Positions 46,121 to 56,208 of a DNA stretch of 64,000 nucleotides are shown here, one piece after another (positions within the stretch are counted from its first letter, which is position 1; each line of letters begins with the position of its first letter). Source of the stretch: Tetrapyrgos nigripes (Eukaryota; Basidiomycota; Agaricomycetes; Agaricales; Campanellaceae). Position numbers and translations under genes: made by a program. The stretch is taken from the NCBI GenBank assembly GCA_013368315.1, contig JAACJM010000222.1, positions 62,001 through 126,000 of the forward strand. Direction: 5' to 3'. The notes under the pieces are model-generated. The model saw only the letters and a program-made list of their open reading frames with translations. It was not told the origin of the DNA and did not search any database.

Positions 46121-46634
46121 GTCAGTAGACTTGCTCGTCGTCGTGGGCATCGGTACGACTTTTTTTGAGGTGCGTACATGCTATGTACTCTATCTTACAT
46201 CGGCATATACATATAACATTGTACCCTTTTTCGTCTCAGATATACTCAACTCAACTACTGCTCTATCTATAACTATCTTGTAAAATGACGATGTGCACAC
46301 CGTATACGTCGTCTCGTCGTGGTGCCGTGTTAGCGGTGTAGACACATTTGAGCCAAATGAAATTCTTCAAGTATGTACCTGATTAAATGTTAACAGCGAG
46401 GACGCGTTATATAAAAGGCTGACTAGGTAGTCTAGTACTAAGCTTCTCGAGGATCTTGAAGTTTGAGTCCTCCTTGGTACTTGGCCTTGGGTGAAGTTGG
46501 ATCTCTACATAGAATTCTATAGATCCCACTCGTTCTGTCCATTGTCCATGTCACGTCGCGTCGCCGCTCGCGTCGTCGAGTTCTTGACTCTTGACTCTTG
46601 ACTTTACTATTTCAATGGATACATACATTATGCC
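46121..46634. other. 3' flank and spacer
   Basis: No gene is seen. The last seven bases (46628-46634, CATTATG) are the left target-site duplication of the next element. Confidence 0.45.
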
Positions 46635-47809
46635 CAGTGAAAACTCCCCTGGACCAGAACGGACCAGAGCGAGTGCACCAGCGCCAATGATCGGGAAAAA
46701 AGAGTCAGACAGAGTCCGAGCGAACCACGACATAGACTAATACTAGACGTAGACTAGCTAGTGCTAAATTAAGACAACTTGCCCTCTTTGGTCAGTTAAC
46801 TTAACTTTGTCTACCATATACCAAGAGCTAGTTATATTTGCTAACTCTACTTGACTTGTCCAAATTATCATATATCCACTAGTTTGTCAGCCTGATATTA
46901 CTATTAGTACTATTTGAAAAAGCACTTCGTCTCGACGACGACTTCGGCAAGTCCCGAGCATCTTAAAAACACTCGACGTCATTCAAAGGTCTTCACGCCT
47001 TCCTCTTCCTCCTACCGTCACCATCTCCAGTCGACTTCTTCTCTCTCGTGTTCGACGCGCAATCCGCCTGACCAACCCCGTTACCTTCAAAGCCTTATGC
47101 GTCCGCTGATGTGAACGAGGGATGGAATTGGTTGTGCAAGTGGGTTTTGTTGTCCGGTGAGTCCTGCGTTGGTCGCGCTACCATCTTTCTCTAACCCGCC
47201 TTTTGCATCAGGTGCATGCTAGTGGGTTTTCATATTCTGGGTACGTCTTGGACACATTCCTGTATGTCTGCCGTACTAATGGACTTCTTTTGCAGGTATC
47301 CTGATCCTTTCTTCTTTCTTCCCTTTTTCCTTTCTCGTTTGGTCAGTACACTCCCTCTTTGATGCTCTGCAGCGCATTTCACTGATACAGAACCTTCATC
47401 TATCCAGATTATTCGGCCATTGCCACATTCTTAGAGCGGGCTTGGTGTAAAAGAGCAAAGAAGGAGTAGATGTACATTATTACAGTGTACTATGTATATC
47501 TATGTCTGCTGTACTGCAGCGAATCATAATGAACATTTATGTAAAAATTTATCTGAATGAAAGTGAACGGTAGAGAACCAGGATGAGTGCACAGTACTGT
47601 GCAACCCATTCAATAGAAGTGAACGAGAGCGAACGAGAGCGAACGAGAGCGAATATACTCGAAATCTTCCAAAAAATACTCGCTCTGACTCAGTTTGACT
47701 CAGTGAGCGGTGCACAATTTTGTAACGAGAGCGAATAGAGGCGAGTCAGACTGAGCGTCTTTTGGACATTCGCTGGGGTTCGCTCTGGGCCCATTGACTT
47801 TTCACTGGG
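46635..47809. mobile_element. TIR element with CCCAGTGAAAA ends, 1175 bp
   Basis: The left end CCCAGTGAAAA and right end TTTTCACTGGG are inverted, and both are flanked by a perfect 7 bp duplication CATTATG. Inside both ends are many GAGCGAA / GAGTCAGA-type subterminal repeats in opposite orientation, including four tandem GAGCGAAC units at about 47623-47655. The interior holds a short stretch at 47100-47380 with good introns and hydrophobic exons (WNWLCKWVLLS, MLVGFHIL, ILILSSFFPFFL), perhaps a captured gene piece. No transposase is seen, so it is non-autonomous. The ends resemble the 153 bp element at 20534. Confidence 0.78.
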
Positions 47810-48630
47810 CATTATGTTTGGCGTTCTCGTTTGTTTATTTGGAAAAACGAACGATTCAAATTTCAGAGTCTCAGAGTCCCAGAGAAGCTACATCCTAATA
47901 TCCTAATCCTCACTCATCCTTACTTATCCTCACTCATCCTTACCCATCCTTGCTCATCCTAATCCAAAGTTACCCGCTCCAAGTTACTCATCCCGAACCG
48001 AATAGTAAATACCGTCGACCGGCGAACCGAACACCGACCCTTGCCCGACCCTTGCCCGAGACCCGACCTGGAGACTCGGAGATTCCGAAGAGACTCCGAA
48101 AAGACTAGATTACTTAGGCTAGGCTAGGCCAGGTCAGATCAGACCAGACTCTCGGACGACGCGTACGCGTCAAAGTTCAAACGGGTCTCCGAAGGCTGAA
48201 GTGCGTAGTTCTTACCCTGCAGCGATAGTACGCGTGCCATATGGGGGTACCCATACCGGTACCAATATCAGTAAGTATTACTATAAGTATGCGTCCTATA
48301 CGCCGCACGCGTTGTATGCGCATACTCGATACGGCAATATGGCAATATCCACATACTTACTATAAACGCTGCAATTCGATAAATACTGCATAAGTAGTAG
48401 TACTACATACAGACTAAGTACATTATACAGTTACAGTAGATCTATAGCTACACAAGTACACAAGCTAGTTCTAGTACACGACCTACCGACTCACCGAATC
48501 ATTTCGAATACCAAACGTACGTGACGGAATATGTATGTACCTCATAGGGGCCTACATACCACCACCAAACGACAAACGACCAAAATTCCAAGGGAAAAAA
48601 GAGACAAAAAGGCCAACAAATTTTACGGCA
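47810..48630. other. Spacer with simple repeats
   Basis: 47895-47965 is a run of CTCATCCTTA-type repeats. 48030-48180 has repeated CCCGACC, GAGACTCCGAA and AGGCTAGGC units. No gene is seen. Confidence 0.5.
48395..48520 (+). repeat. Dispersed repeat, copy 1
   Basis: Matches 52947-53074 in the same orientation (TACATACAGACTAAGTA, AGCTACACA.GT, ACACAAGCTAGTTCTA, CACCGAAT). Small insertions and deletions separate the copies. Confidence 0.7.
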
Positions 48631-48725
48631 TGACCACCGCAGGGGTCGAACCTGCAATCTCCTGATTACATAGCACTTTACAAAGCATTTCGTAGTCAGA
48701 CGCGATGCCATTTCGCCAGGCGGCC
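48631..48725 (-). tRNA. tRNA-Arg (anticodon ACG), with intron
   Basis: The exons are identical to the gene at 44474 and form the same cloverleaf. The intron is 23 bp, of different sequence from the 21 bp intron at 44510 and at the same position after base 37. The gene is on the opposite strand. Confidence 0.9.
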
Positions 48726-48931
48726 TATATAGAGTAAAGAAACATAGTGATAAAATACGGATGCAAATATTACTTAAATAATCTACGCAACGAGTGAAAG
48801 TAGATAAAGGCGAAGAGAGATGATCCACTAATGAAGTAATCAGTAGCAACTAAATTCGAAATCTTCTACGTAGAAATCAGATACATGGTTACTACTAGAA
48901 ACATACTAATTACAACGTTAAAGCTCATCAG

Positions 48932-51667
48932 TCATGACTTGAAAAGCAACCCAAAATTGGTATGAAAATCTGAGCTACGTGAAGTATACGTATTCTCTGA
49001 TAACAAAGGATCATACGGCGAAATTCCTGCTCCTGGAGGAACATCAGCAGAAGGGACATGACCAGAGTTGATGTCGGGATTGCGATAATCAATATCAGTA
49101 TTATAATGTAGATCGAGATGAGCAGCAGTCGCAGAACCAGGCTGAGGGGCATGGTAGGAATCAGAAATAGGATTGGGATGCATATGAGAATAATCAGGGT
49201 CGCAATGGCGAGTAAGGATATGACTAGGATCTTGAGCAGACGCAGAACTGTTCATGAGGGTAGATAAATGAGAATCGATATCCTCAACGATATGTGTATA
49301 GTCTGTGCAGGAAAAACCGGCAATTTTCACCACATCCCGTAGTCTGTTAGAGACGAGAGGGATTGATAGTCAGGAAAACCTTGCAGGAATGATGGCGGAA
49401 AAGTCACCGGACAACCGATTTCTCCTCACTCACCTCTCAAGCGTCTGGATCCCTACACTCTCCGACATAACCCCCGCAACCGTCACTTCTACTACAAGTT
49501 GCACCCATTTCTTCAGCTGCCCACCCTTAATCTTTGTCTGCGCAAATCTCGAAATCCAGTAAACCTCTTCCATCTGTTTGGAGAATTCAATGGCAGCTCT
49601 GCACGCTAGGACTCTGGCAGCAGAAAAGACTGGGGCCAATTCTGATGAGGACATTAGCTGTTCAAGACCACCACTCCGATAGACATCGTCTATAACCCCA
49701 TGCGGCGTTGCGGTGTACAAGTCCGTGACAGAGCTTTGCTCTAACATTCCTTGGATCGTTTTGTAAAAATGCAATGCCAAATTCGTCCATCCGATTGAGA
49801 GCACGTTGAGAACATTCAGAATAGTGTAGCTTTGGCTTTGGTTTTGATTTACTAGCGTAACAGCATATTTGCCGAAAGCGTCGCATACATGATGCAGGAG
49901 ATCAAGAGAGGCGACGTAGCTTTTGATTGCTTGAAGGTCGTAGGGGCGGCTTCGTGCGTAAGCTATCCAATTAGTGAGAACCGATGGATTGGGAGGTTGA
50001 TTAATCGAAATCAGCAGCTATAATTAAGAAATTTCAACAAAAGATCACTCACGTCCACTGATACTTTCGTATACCTCTCTTGCGTGGCGAGTGATCTGAA
50101 AGATGACTGAAGAACATACGTGCGCACTCAGCATAATTGAACAAGAGAACACGCTCTGCAACTCACTAGACAGGAAATATCCATAGTATTGCCTCAGCCC
50201 ATTACAGCCTTGACCTAGTAATAACATCAATTCTTCCAAGGATAGCTGGTCGTGGCCACATATGAGCTGTTCATCGTGAGCTGAACTAGAATAGCATGAA
50301 TATGGTAAGCCAACAAAAGAACAGCGGAAAATAAGCGACGCACAAATCTACAGATCTATCTGAATGTAAAGCCGCAAACACGTCAACCGACTAAAGAGTT
50401 AACGGCCGAAGGTCAGCGTATGAAAGAGAAAGAAACCAAGTCACCCACCAAGAAAGCTGCCCACCTGACCGAACAGTCTATCGTTCCAAAAGTCCAATTG
50501 TAAAGCTGCGGCTGTTGGTACCAAGACTCGGCAAGCCTTCGAACTTGCCACGTAAAGGCTGCACCGTATGAGTTTGGACCATCGTATTCTGTCGTCATTG
50601 AATGGGTTATGCATCCCTGAGCTCTTGCGAGTCACCTCCAAAAACTCAACACTCACCACTAACCAATGCATCCAACAAACAACAACTAGCCGCATTCTCA
50701 GGCGACACCCATACAGCTATACCTTCATTGTGCGCCTGCCTCAGTGCTTCCGCTCTCAGCTGATGACACAATCCTACGCTCTCTCTCCGTCTACCGATTT
50801 CTGTTAGATCCCTTTTGATTCTTTTCACGGGGTGGATGGTAGTCAAGATGTTGATACACTCTACCGGAAGAGGTTCTGGGCCGATTATAAGGGGGTCAGT
50901 AGACACCGTAGATGCGTGGGCGAAGATGCAGTGGACCAGGACGCGTTCCTGAGGTGAGAGGAAAGAAGTTTGCCAACCGCATCCGGCGAGACGAGCACGT
51001 ATTCTGTCGTAAGGGATGATAGGGTGAAGCCGATAGGGTGCATGGATGAAGACTATGTGTCGCGATCGATAAATGAATTTTTAGCTCGAGGACGCCATCT
51101 TACGGCAATGAAAGAAGATTAAGCACCATTGAATAAATCCTGCATTAGACGCTTTGGGAGTTGTACAAGCGGACGAGAAGAAACTGGAGCGCATGCGATG
51201 GGCCTTGTGTATCCATTGTTGAAGCCTACACTTGAAGTTGCCAGCATGTGTGCCCGTGATACAGCCTCGGACGTTGTTGTCAAGGTCAAACGGGTCGTTG
51301 ACGTCTGAAGGTCTTGATCGCGAGATGTTCGGGTTTCATCCCCATTCCTGATGGTGTCCAAATCCATTGCACGAGTATCGTCTTCATTGCTGTTGTCTCC
51401 TTCGTTGGTATTGACCACTCTCTTCGCTGCTCCAAACCTAATTTCATACCCAGACTGTCGTCTACGTTTTCTGACGGACGGTGTAGTTGTACACCTGCAA
51501 ACATCGACAGTTGGTAATAAGTACAGGGTGATCTGCACAGACACTCACTTTACACCTTTCTCTAGACACCTAGGGCAAGACTTTCCCTCTGGTTGAGGAT
51601 GACATAAAGCTCGACGAGCCTTGCAGTAGTCGCATGCTGGGGGTTTCTTCGATCTCGGTTTGGCCAT
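48932..51667 (-). CDS. Zn(II)2Cys6 transcription factor
   Basis: ATG 51667 begins MAKPRSKKPPACDYCKARRA. The six cysteines are spaced C-x2-C-x6-C-x8-C-x2-C-x6-C, with the last one in exon 2 after a short intron. This is the fungal binuclear zinc cluster. A basic KRRRQ patch follows. The regulatory region includes PIIPYDRIRARLAG, SPQERVLVHCIFAHAS, LIIGPEPLPVE and LRAEALRQAHNEG, typical of Agaricomycete Zn2Cys6 factors. The gene has about nine exons and ends with a Pro/Ser/His-rich tail at 48932. It lies divergent to the FAD oxidase gene at 53304, with transposons between them. Its target genes are unknown. Confidence 0.85.
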
Positions 51668-52293
51668 TATAATTTCCATTTCCAGAGCGCCAGTGTCGAT
51701 GCTAGTATTCTCCGAGAATATTGTACTAGTGCTGTAGACTCAGTGCAGAATCTTGCGCAACTGATCCAGAGAGAGCCGACGAGGTTTCAAGAGAAGATGA
51801 TATCGATGGGGGACAAAGAAACAAGTCTAGGCCTTACGACCGAGGTGTGTACAGTGTGGGTTGGGTCTGAGCCTAAAGCGAGGACTAAAAAAACTCGGCA
51901 ATGGCACAGTTAGCGTTTGCCGTCCTAATTTGGTCATATGTGTTACACGAAGTGCGCTGGAATGAAATTGGAGGCGGCGTCGGCGTTATGGACTCGGAAG
52001 CTTTCAAAAAAAACATCTATGAAGTGGCGCCGGCGGTGTTAAAACGTTGAAGTTTGGCGATCGAGGGAGAGTCGGTGCGGGCCATTGTATACAGCGGTAG
52101 ATACGAGTCCTCATTTCATTACCCATAAAGCAATTAAATTATTAACTCTGAAGAGGTAGATGTAGGTCATGGACTGAGCGCTGAGCACTGGATCGTTGTT
52201 CGACGAAAGCTTGGCGGAGAATTTATGGAGAAGGTGCTTAGTGCCGAGTCTGCCGTGTTGACAGAAAAGGATATATCTTCCCGGGATACGAAT
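51668..52293. other. Promoter side of the transcription factor
   Basis: No gene is seen. The stretch separates the transcription factor from the nested transposons and presumably includes its promoter. Confidence 0.5.
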
Positions 52294-52878
52294 TACGAGG
52301 CCTCTTAAATAGTGTTGCTGTAATTTGAGGTCAAGCGGACCTTGAGTCGCGACTGGCATCACCTTGAGGTGCCTTGGGGCGGCGTTTTCCCAAGTACCAT
52401 GTATAGTAGCACACAGTAAGGGCAGCTGCTCGCTAAGTTTGAACTTTGAAGGACCGAGTATGGAAAGTGATTCATCAAGGCCTTGGATACAAGCCGACGT
52501 TAGGCTTCCAAATTGGGACCTCAAGGCACCTTGAGCTTCGAGCCAGCTCAAATTACAGCAACACTACTCTTAAAGGCCGAGTTATTAACTTATGTCGACC
52601 TCGAAAATTTTACCACGACTTCAAACTCCCACCCCTTTTCGTTGCCACGGCCGGTCTTTGCCCTTCCCGACAACCGGAATGTCCAGACTCGGTCTGGACC
52701 AGATCGAAGGACCGTTGACGTCAATAACCACAACGTCATGCTAGCGTGTCAAATCGGTCTGCTTAACGCCCTTCTTTCTCACTTTCCACCGATTCTCCCT
52801 CCCTTCTGCATAACCTGAGTTAGACTACGTGAAAGGGCCTCGTAATTTGCCACGCAAAGCGATGGCCCTTTGCCCCAG
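52294..52878. mobile_element. Repeat element, copy 2, interrupted by a hAT-type MITE
   Basis: It starts TACGAGGCC and ends GCCCCAG, as in 27391-27738, and shares the internal AGGCCGAGTTA..AACTTATGTCGACC and GGGCCTCGTAATTTGCCA blocks. Without the nested insert (52310-52566 plus one 8 bp duplication) it is about 320 bp. The right flank is TT rather than TA, so the proposed TA duplication would be mutated here. Confidence 0.7.
52310..52566. mobile_element. hAT-type MITE, 257 bp, nested
   Basis: The 20 bp terminal inverted repeats TAGTGTTGCTGTAATTTGAG are perfect. The flanks carry a perfect 8 bp target duplication, CTCTTAAA, at 52302-52309 and 52567-52574. An 8 bp duplication and TAGNG ends are diagnostic of the hAT superfamily. 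No transposase is encoded. The copy at 27391 has CCCTTTAGG at the matching place, which is the empty site. Confidence 0.88.
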
Positions 52879-52884
52879 TTTTAT

Positions 52885-53080
52885 TCAACGATCGCGGTCG
52901 TCATTCCGCCGGGTTGTAATGTAAGAGTATTTGCTTCCTCAAGCTACATACTACATACAGACTAAGTAGTACATTATCCAGTTACAGTCTATAGCTACAC
53001 ATGTGCACCTAATGTACACAAGCTAGTTCTACACGACCACCCACCGAATGATAATCATTTCGAAAATCAAATACCAGAGG
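52885..53080 (+). repeat. Dispersed repeat, copy 2
   Basis: 52885-52930 corresponds in inverted orientation to 44160-44225, and 52947-53074 matches 48395-48520. The two parts together look like one end of a longer mobile element whose body is absent. Confidence 0.6.
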
Positions 53081-53303
53081 GGTGTAGGGTCCAGCGGCCG
53101 CCAGAATATATTGATGCTGAGTGCGGCAGCGCTCAATGAAGTTGAAACTTGAAGCTTGCAACCTGAGCGCGTCGTTCGCGTTTTACATATCGCTCCTTCA
53201 CTTCCTTCTATTCATTCTCAGGGCGACAAACACTAGCCGCATATGTCCTTCCCATAAAAGCAGAGCATGCAAATCGGGTTTCTCACAGGCCCCCCTACTC
53301 GTC

Positions 53304-55310
53304 ATGAAAGCTGCCTGGTGGTTAGCATTATTCGCATCTGGTGTGCTCAGCAAACCTAGTAGACCTAGATGTCGTTGTCTTCATGGAGACTCCTGCTGGC
53401 CCACCGAGTACGACTTTGCCCAGCTCCAGTCAACAATTTCTCAGCCACTGATTCACCCAGTCCCTCCCGAGTCCGCATGCTACCCTGAAGCCAATCCTTC
53501 CGGAAATTGCACAGACGTTCAAACGAACACCTTCACCGGAAATTGGCGTTCAGACCAACCAGGCTCTATGCAAGCTCCCAATCTCGAGTCCTTCATCTTC
53601 CCAAATGGAACGATTGAGGTGTGCTATCTCAACAAAGCCCTCGGCGTTCCATGCGGACAGGGAAGTGTCCCTCCGATTGGCGTAGATGCTCGTTCTGTGG
53701 AGGATATTCAGGCTGGCGTAAAATTTGCAGTCGACCATAACCTTCGGCTTGTTATCCACAATACTGGGTGAGCGATGATGTGCTTTGACCAGTGTTGTTT
53801 CAGTATGTTGATCCCTATTCAGCCATGACTATCTAGCTCGAAGCGTCGCTAGAGGTGCTTTCATGATATGGACCCATAATTTGAAAGAACATCACCCCTA
53901 GTTCAACTTTCGTTCCCGAGAGTGCTCCGGAGAATGAAACATACCACGGTGACTACCCATTAAGCTTCCCGTCGAATTACCTCTAACGTTCAGAATAGTA
54001 CTTACTCTAGAGGCAGGCGTCCAATGGCATGAAGCATACGATGCTGCTCAGGCAAACGGCCGTGTGATCGTCGGAGGTATAACTCCTGGAGGCTCAGTTG
54101 GTACTACCGGCGGATGGATGCAAGGCGGTGGGCATGGTATTTTGTCGCCTCAGCACGGACTTGGTAAATACCCTCTTTTTCAGGCTCATCTGCAACTTCC
54201 TTATCCCAAAACTTCTAGGTGTCGACAATGTTGTTCAGCTTACGATCGTCACTGCTTCCGGGGAGCATCTCACGGCCAACTCTTACCTCAATACCGATCT
54301 GTTCTGGGCGGTAAGAGGTGGGGGTGGAGGCACATACGGCGTCGTAACCTCCGTCACATATCGCACACACGAAATCTCTCCTTTGACCGCCACCGCTGTC
54401 TTTGGCAATATCACACCTGCTGACAGGAAAGATATCATCACTGAATATCTCAAGCTTTGGCCTGCTCTTTCCGATGCTGGATGGGGGGCATACCTAACCC
54501 TAGGAATGCCTGGTGCCGCCTCAAACTTTACCCTTGTAATGGTCGCACCTAATGTCTCTTCGGCCGATGTCAATGCGACTCTGACTCCATTCCTCGATGT
54601 TGTTCGTACTGCACAAGAAGATATGGTCATACAAATACTTCCCTTTGACGGCTTTTCTAGTTTCTATCAAACCTTCTTTGCAAATCTGGACCCTCAAGAG
54701 GGTATCAACGAAGAACTGATTTCGCGTCTAGTCCCCCGGGAGGCGCTCGAGGACAACGAGCATCTAATTGATGTTATGATGAGTATGGACCCTGTCCTGT
54801 TTTAGTGCGTATCGTCTCTCTCAAAGTTCCAGCAAGATACTGACCTGCTTGTTACATTGGCAGCACCGTCGCCGGCGGCAAAGTTGCCCAAATTGACCCT
54901 GATTCTGCTGGAGTAAACCCTGCTTGGCGGAAGGCATCTGCGTTTTTCATTTCCGCAGCTTTGTGGCCGGAGGGCGTGACGGTGGATGAGTATCGTGCTA
55001 TTCAACAAAAACTCAAGGACAATCTGGCCATTTTGGACAGTTTAGCTCCCGGAGGTGGCACTTACTTCAATGAGGTTCGTTTAAATTTCTAGTCACCTTC
55101 TGGTTTGGGACTATTCGCATTGTACTGAAGATTCCTTCTTTGTCTTTAGGCATCCATGTATGAACCCAATCCACAACACACCTTTTTTGGAGACCATTAT
55201 GAACGCTTGAGGGCTATCAAGGATACATATGACCCGAGGGGGCTTTTCATAGTTGCAGGGGAGTAGCCTCCGAGGACTGGGACAGCTCTTTGAATTGTAG
55301 GCTCACTTGA
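53304..55310 (+). pseudogene. Secreted FAD-linked oxidoreductase (BBE-like) with two frameshifts
   Basis: ATG 53304 gives MKAAWWLALFASGVLS, a signal peptide. Family blocks of berberine-bridge-like VAO oxidases follow: DLRLVIHN-type RLVIHNTG joined to HDYLARSVARGAFMIW, then VQWHEAYDAAQANGR, GGSVGTTGGWMQGGGHG, LTANSYLNTDLFWAVRGGGGG (FAD-binding) and the C-terminal HTFFGDHYERL..YDPRGLFIV. Introns splice well; one acceptor is the AG at 53999. Break 1: near 53885 one extra base throws the frame after THNLK, and the family continuation resumes in the next frame. Break 2: at about 55260 a missing base ends the protein early (VAGE), while the usual C-terminus (ASEDWD..) is in another frame to 55310. 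Sequencing errors are the alternative. Typical substrates are sugars or alkaloid-like compounds. Confidence 0.8.
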
Positions 55311-56208
55311 GTGTAGGCTCTTTTTTCCTACTGTATTTGCATGCTCTACGCGACTTATTGCACGTTCTTTACCTGCTGGCTTAATCGTACATTACATGGT
55401 ACTTAGTAGTATGGATTGTTGTATAATTTATTTATTAAGTTAGTATATATACGTGCTCGTCTAGCTTCCTCTGCTACACCATCCTCCTGAACGATGTCGC
55501 TCATACGGTATACATCTAAAGGACAGACCATACATCCTCCCTTGGATCCGCCGTACAGTCCAAGATCTCTCTCTACAGGCTCCGATTCTTGACCCGGTGA
55601 CTGTTATTCAGCAATCGAAGGATTGTCCTTCCATGGCAGCAAATGGCAGGAAATATGATTGAGGCCTTGCATACTTGTTGCAAAAACCATACAAGTCATC
55701 ACTCCGAGTTTGACAGGATCTTCCTAACAGCGATACCTGTCAGCAGATGAGCGCATGCGGGCGTCTATGATACCCGTCTGCCACCAGCTGCCACCGGAAC
55801 ATTAGCTGCCAGAACAAAAGGCCGTGCGTCTACCTTTATGGATTTAGTGGGTATCGTCAAGACTAGATCTGGCTCCACCAGACTAGTCCTCCATTGGCTT
55901 TTGGCTTCTCCTTGCCCTTTTTGTTTTCCTGTGTATGCTTTCTTCGTTTCCTTTTTGCTCCCATAGATCTACTTACATGGAATTGCATGGGAAGTTCAGA
56001 CGCGTCGGCCCGACGGCACTCACGTGTTCGCGATGACCGACTGGACTCCAAGCGTTCTTGCAATTGCAGCGACGGCGCTGGTACGAAGACATACGCATTC
56101 TCAACGTCTCTCCAATGTCCGTGCCAACGGCATAGCTGATGTCCTGGTACCAGTTCTCGTATTACTCGTGCCCACGCTAGCACCAACACCAACAACGTGT
56201 CTCTCCTG
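55311..56208. other. Intergenic spacer
   Basis: It holds the 3' flank of the oxidase. A piece at about 55960-56040 (acceptor-like CCATAG then ATCTAC, and CACTCACGTGTTCGCGA) resembles 61855-61945. No intact gene is seen. Confidence 0.45.

Noticed and set aside
45286..46150. Minus-strand and alternate-frame open frames over the orphan gene
   Set aside because: Low-complexity composition opens several frames; only the plus frame from 45041 has a consistent domain-like layout.
47895..47965. CRISPR-like repeat run
   Set aside because: Short CTCATCCTTA units without regular spacers; a simple tandem repeat in a eukaryotic genome.
48932..55310. Secondary-metabolite gene cluster (Zn2Cys6 factor plus BBE oxidase)
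   Set aside because: No backbone synthase, P450 or dedicated transporter is next to them, the oxidase is frame-broken and transposons separate the two.
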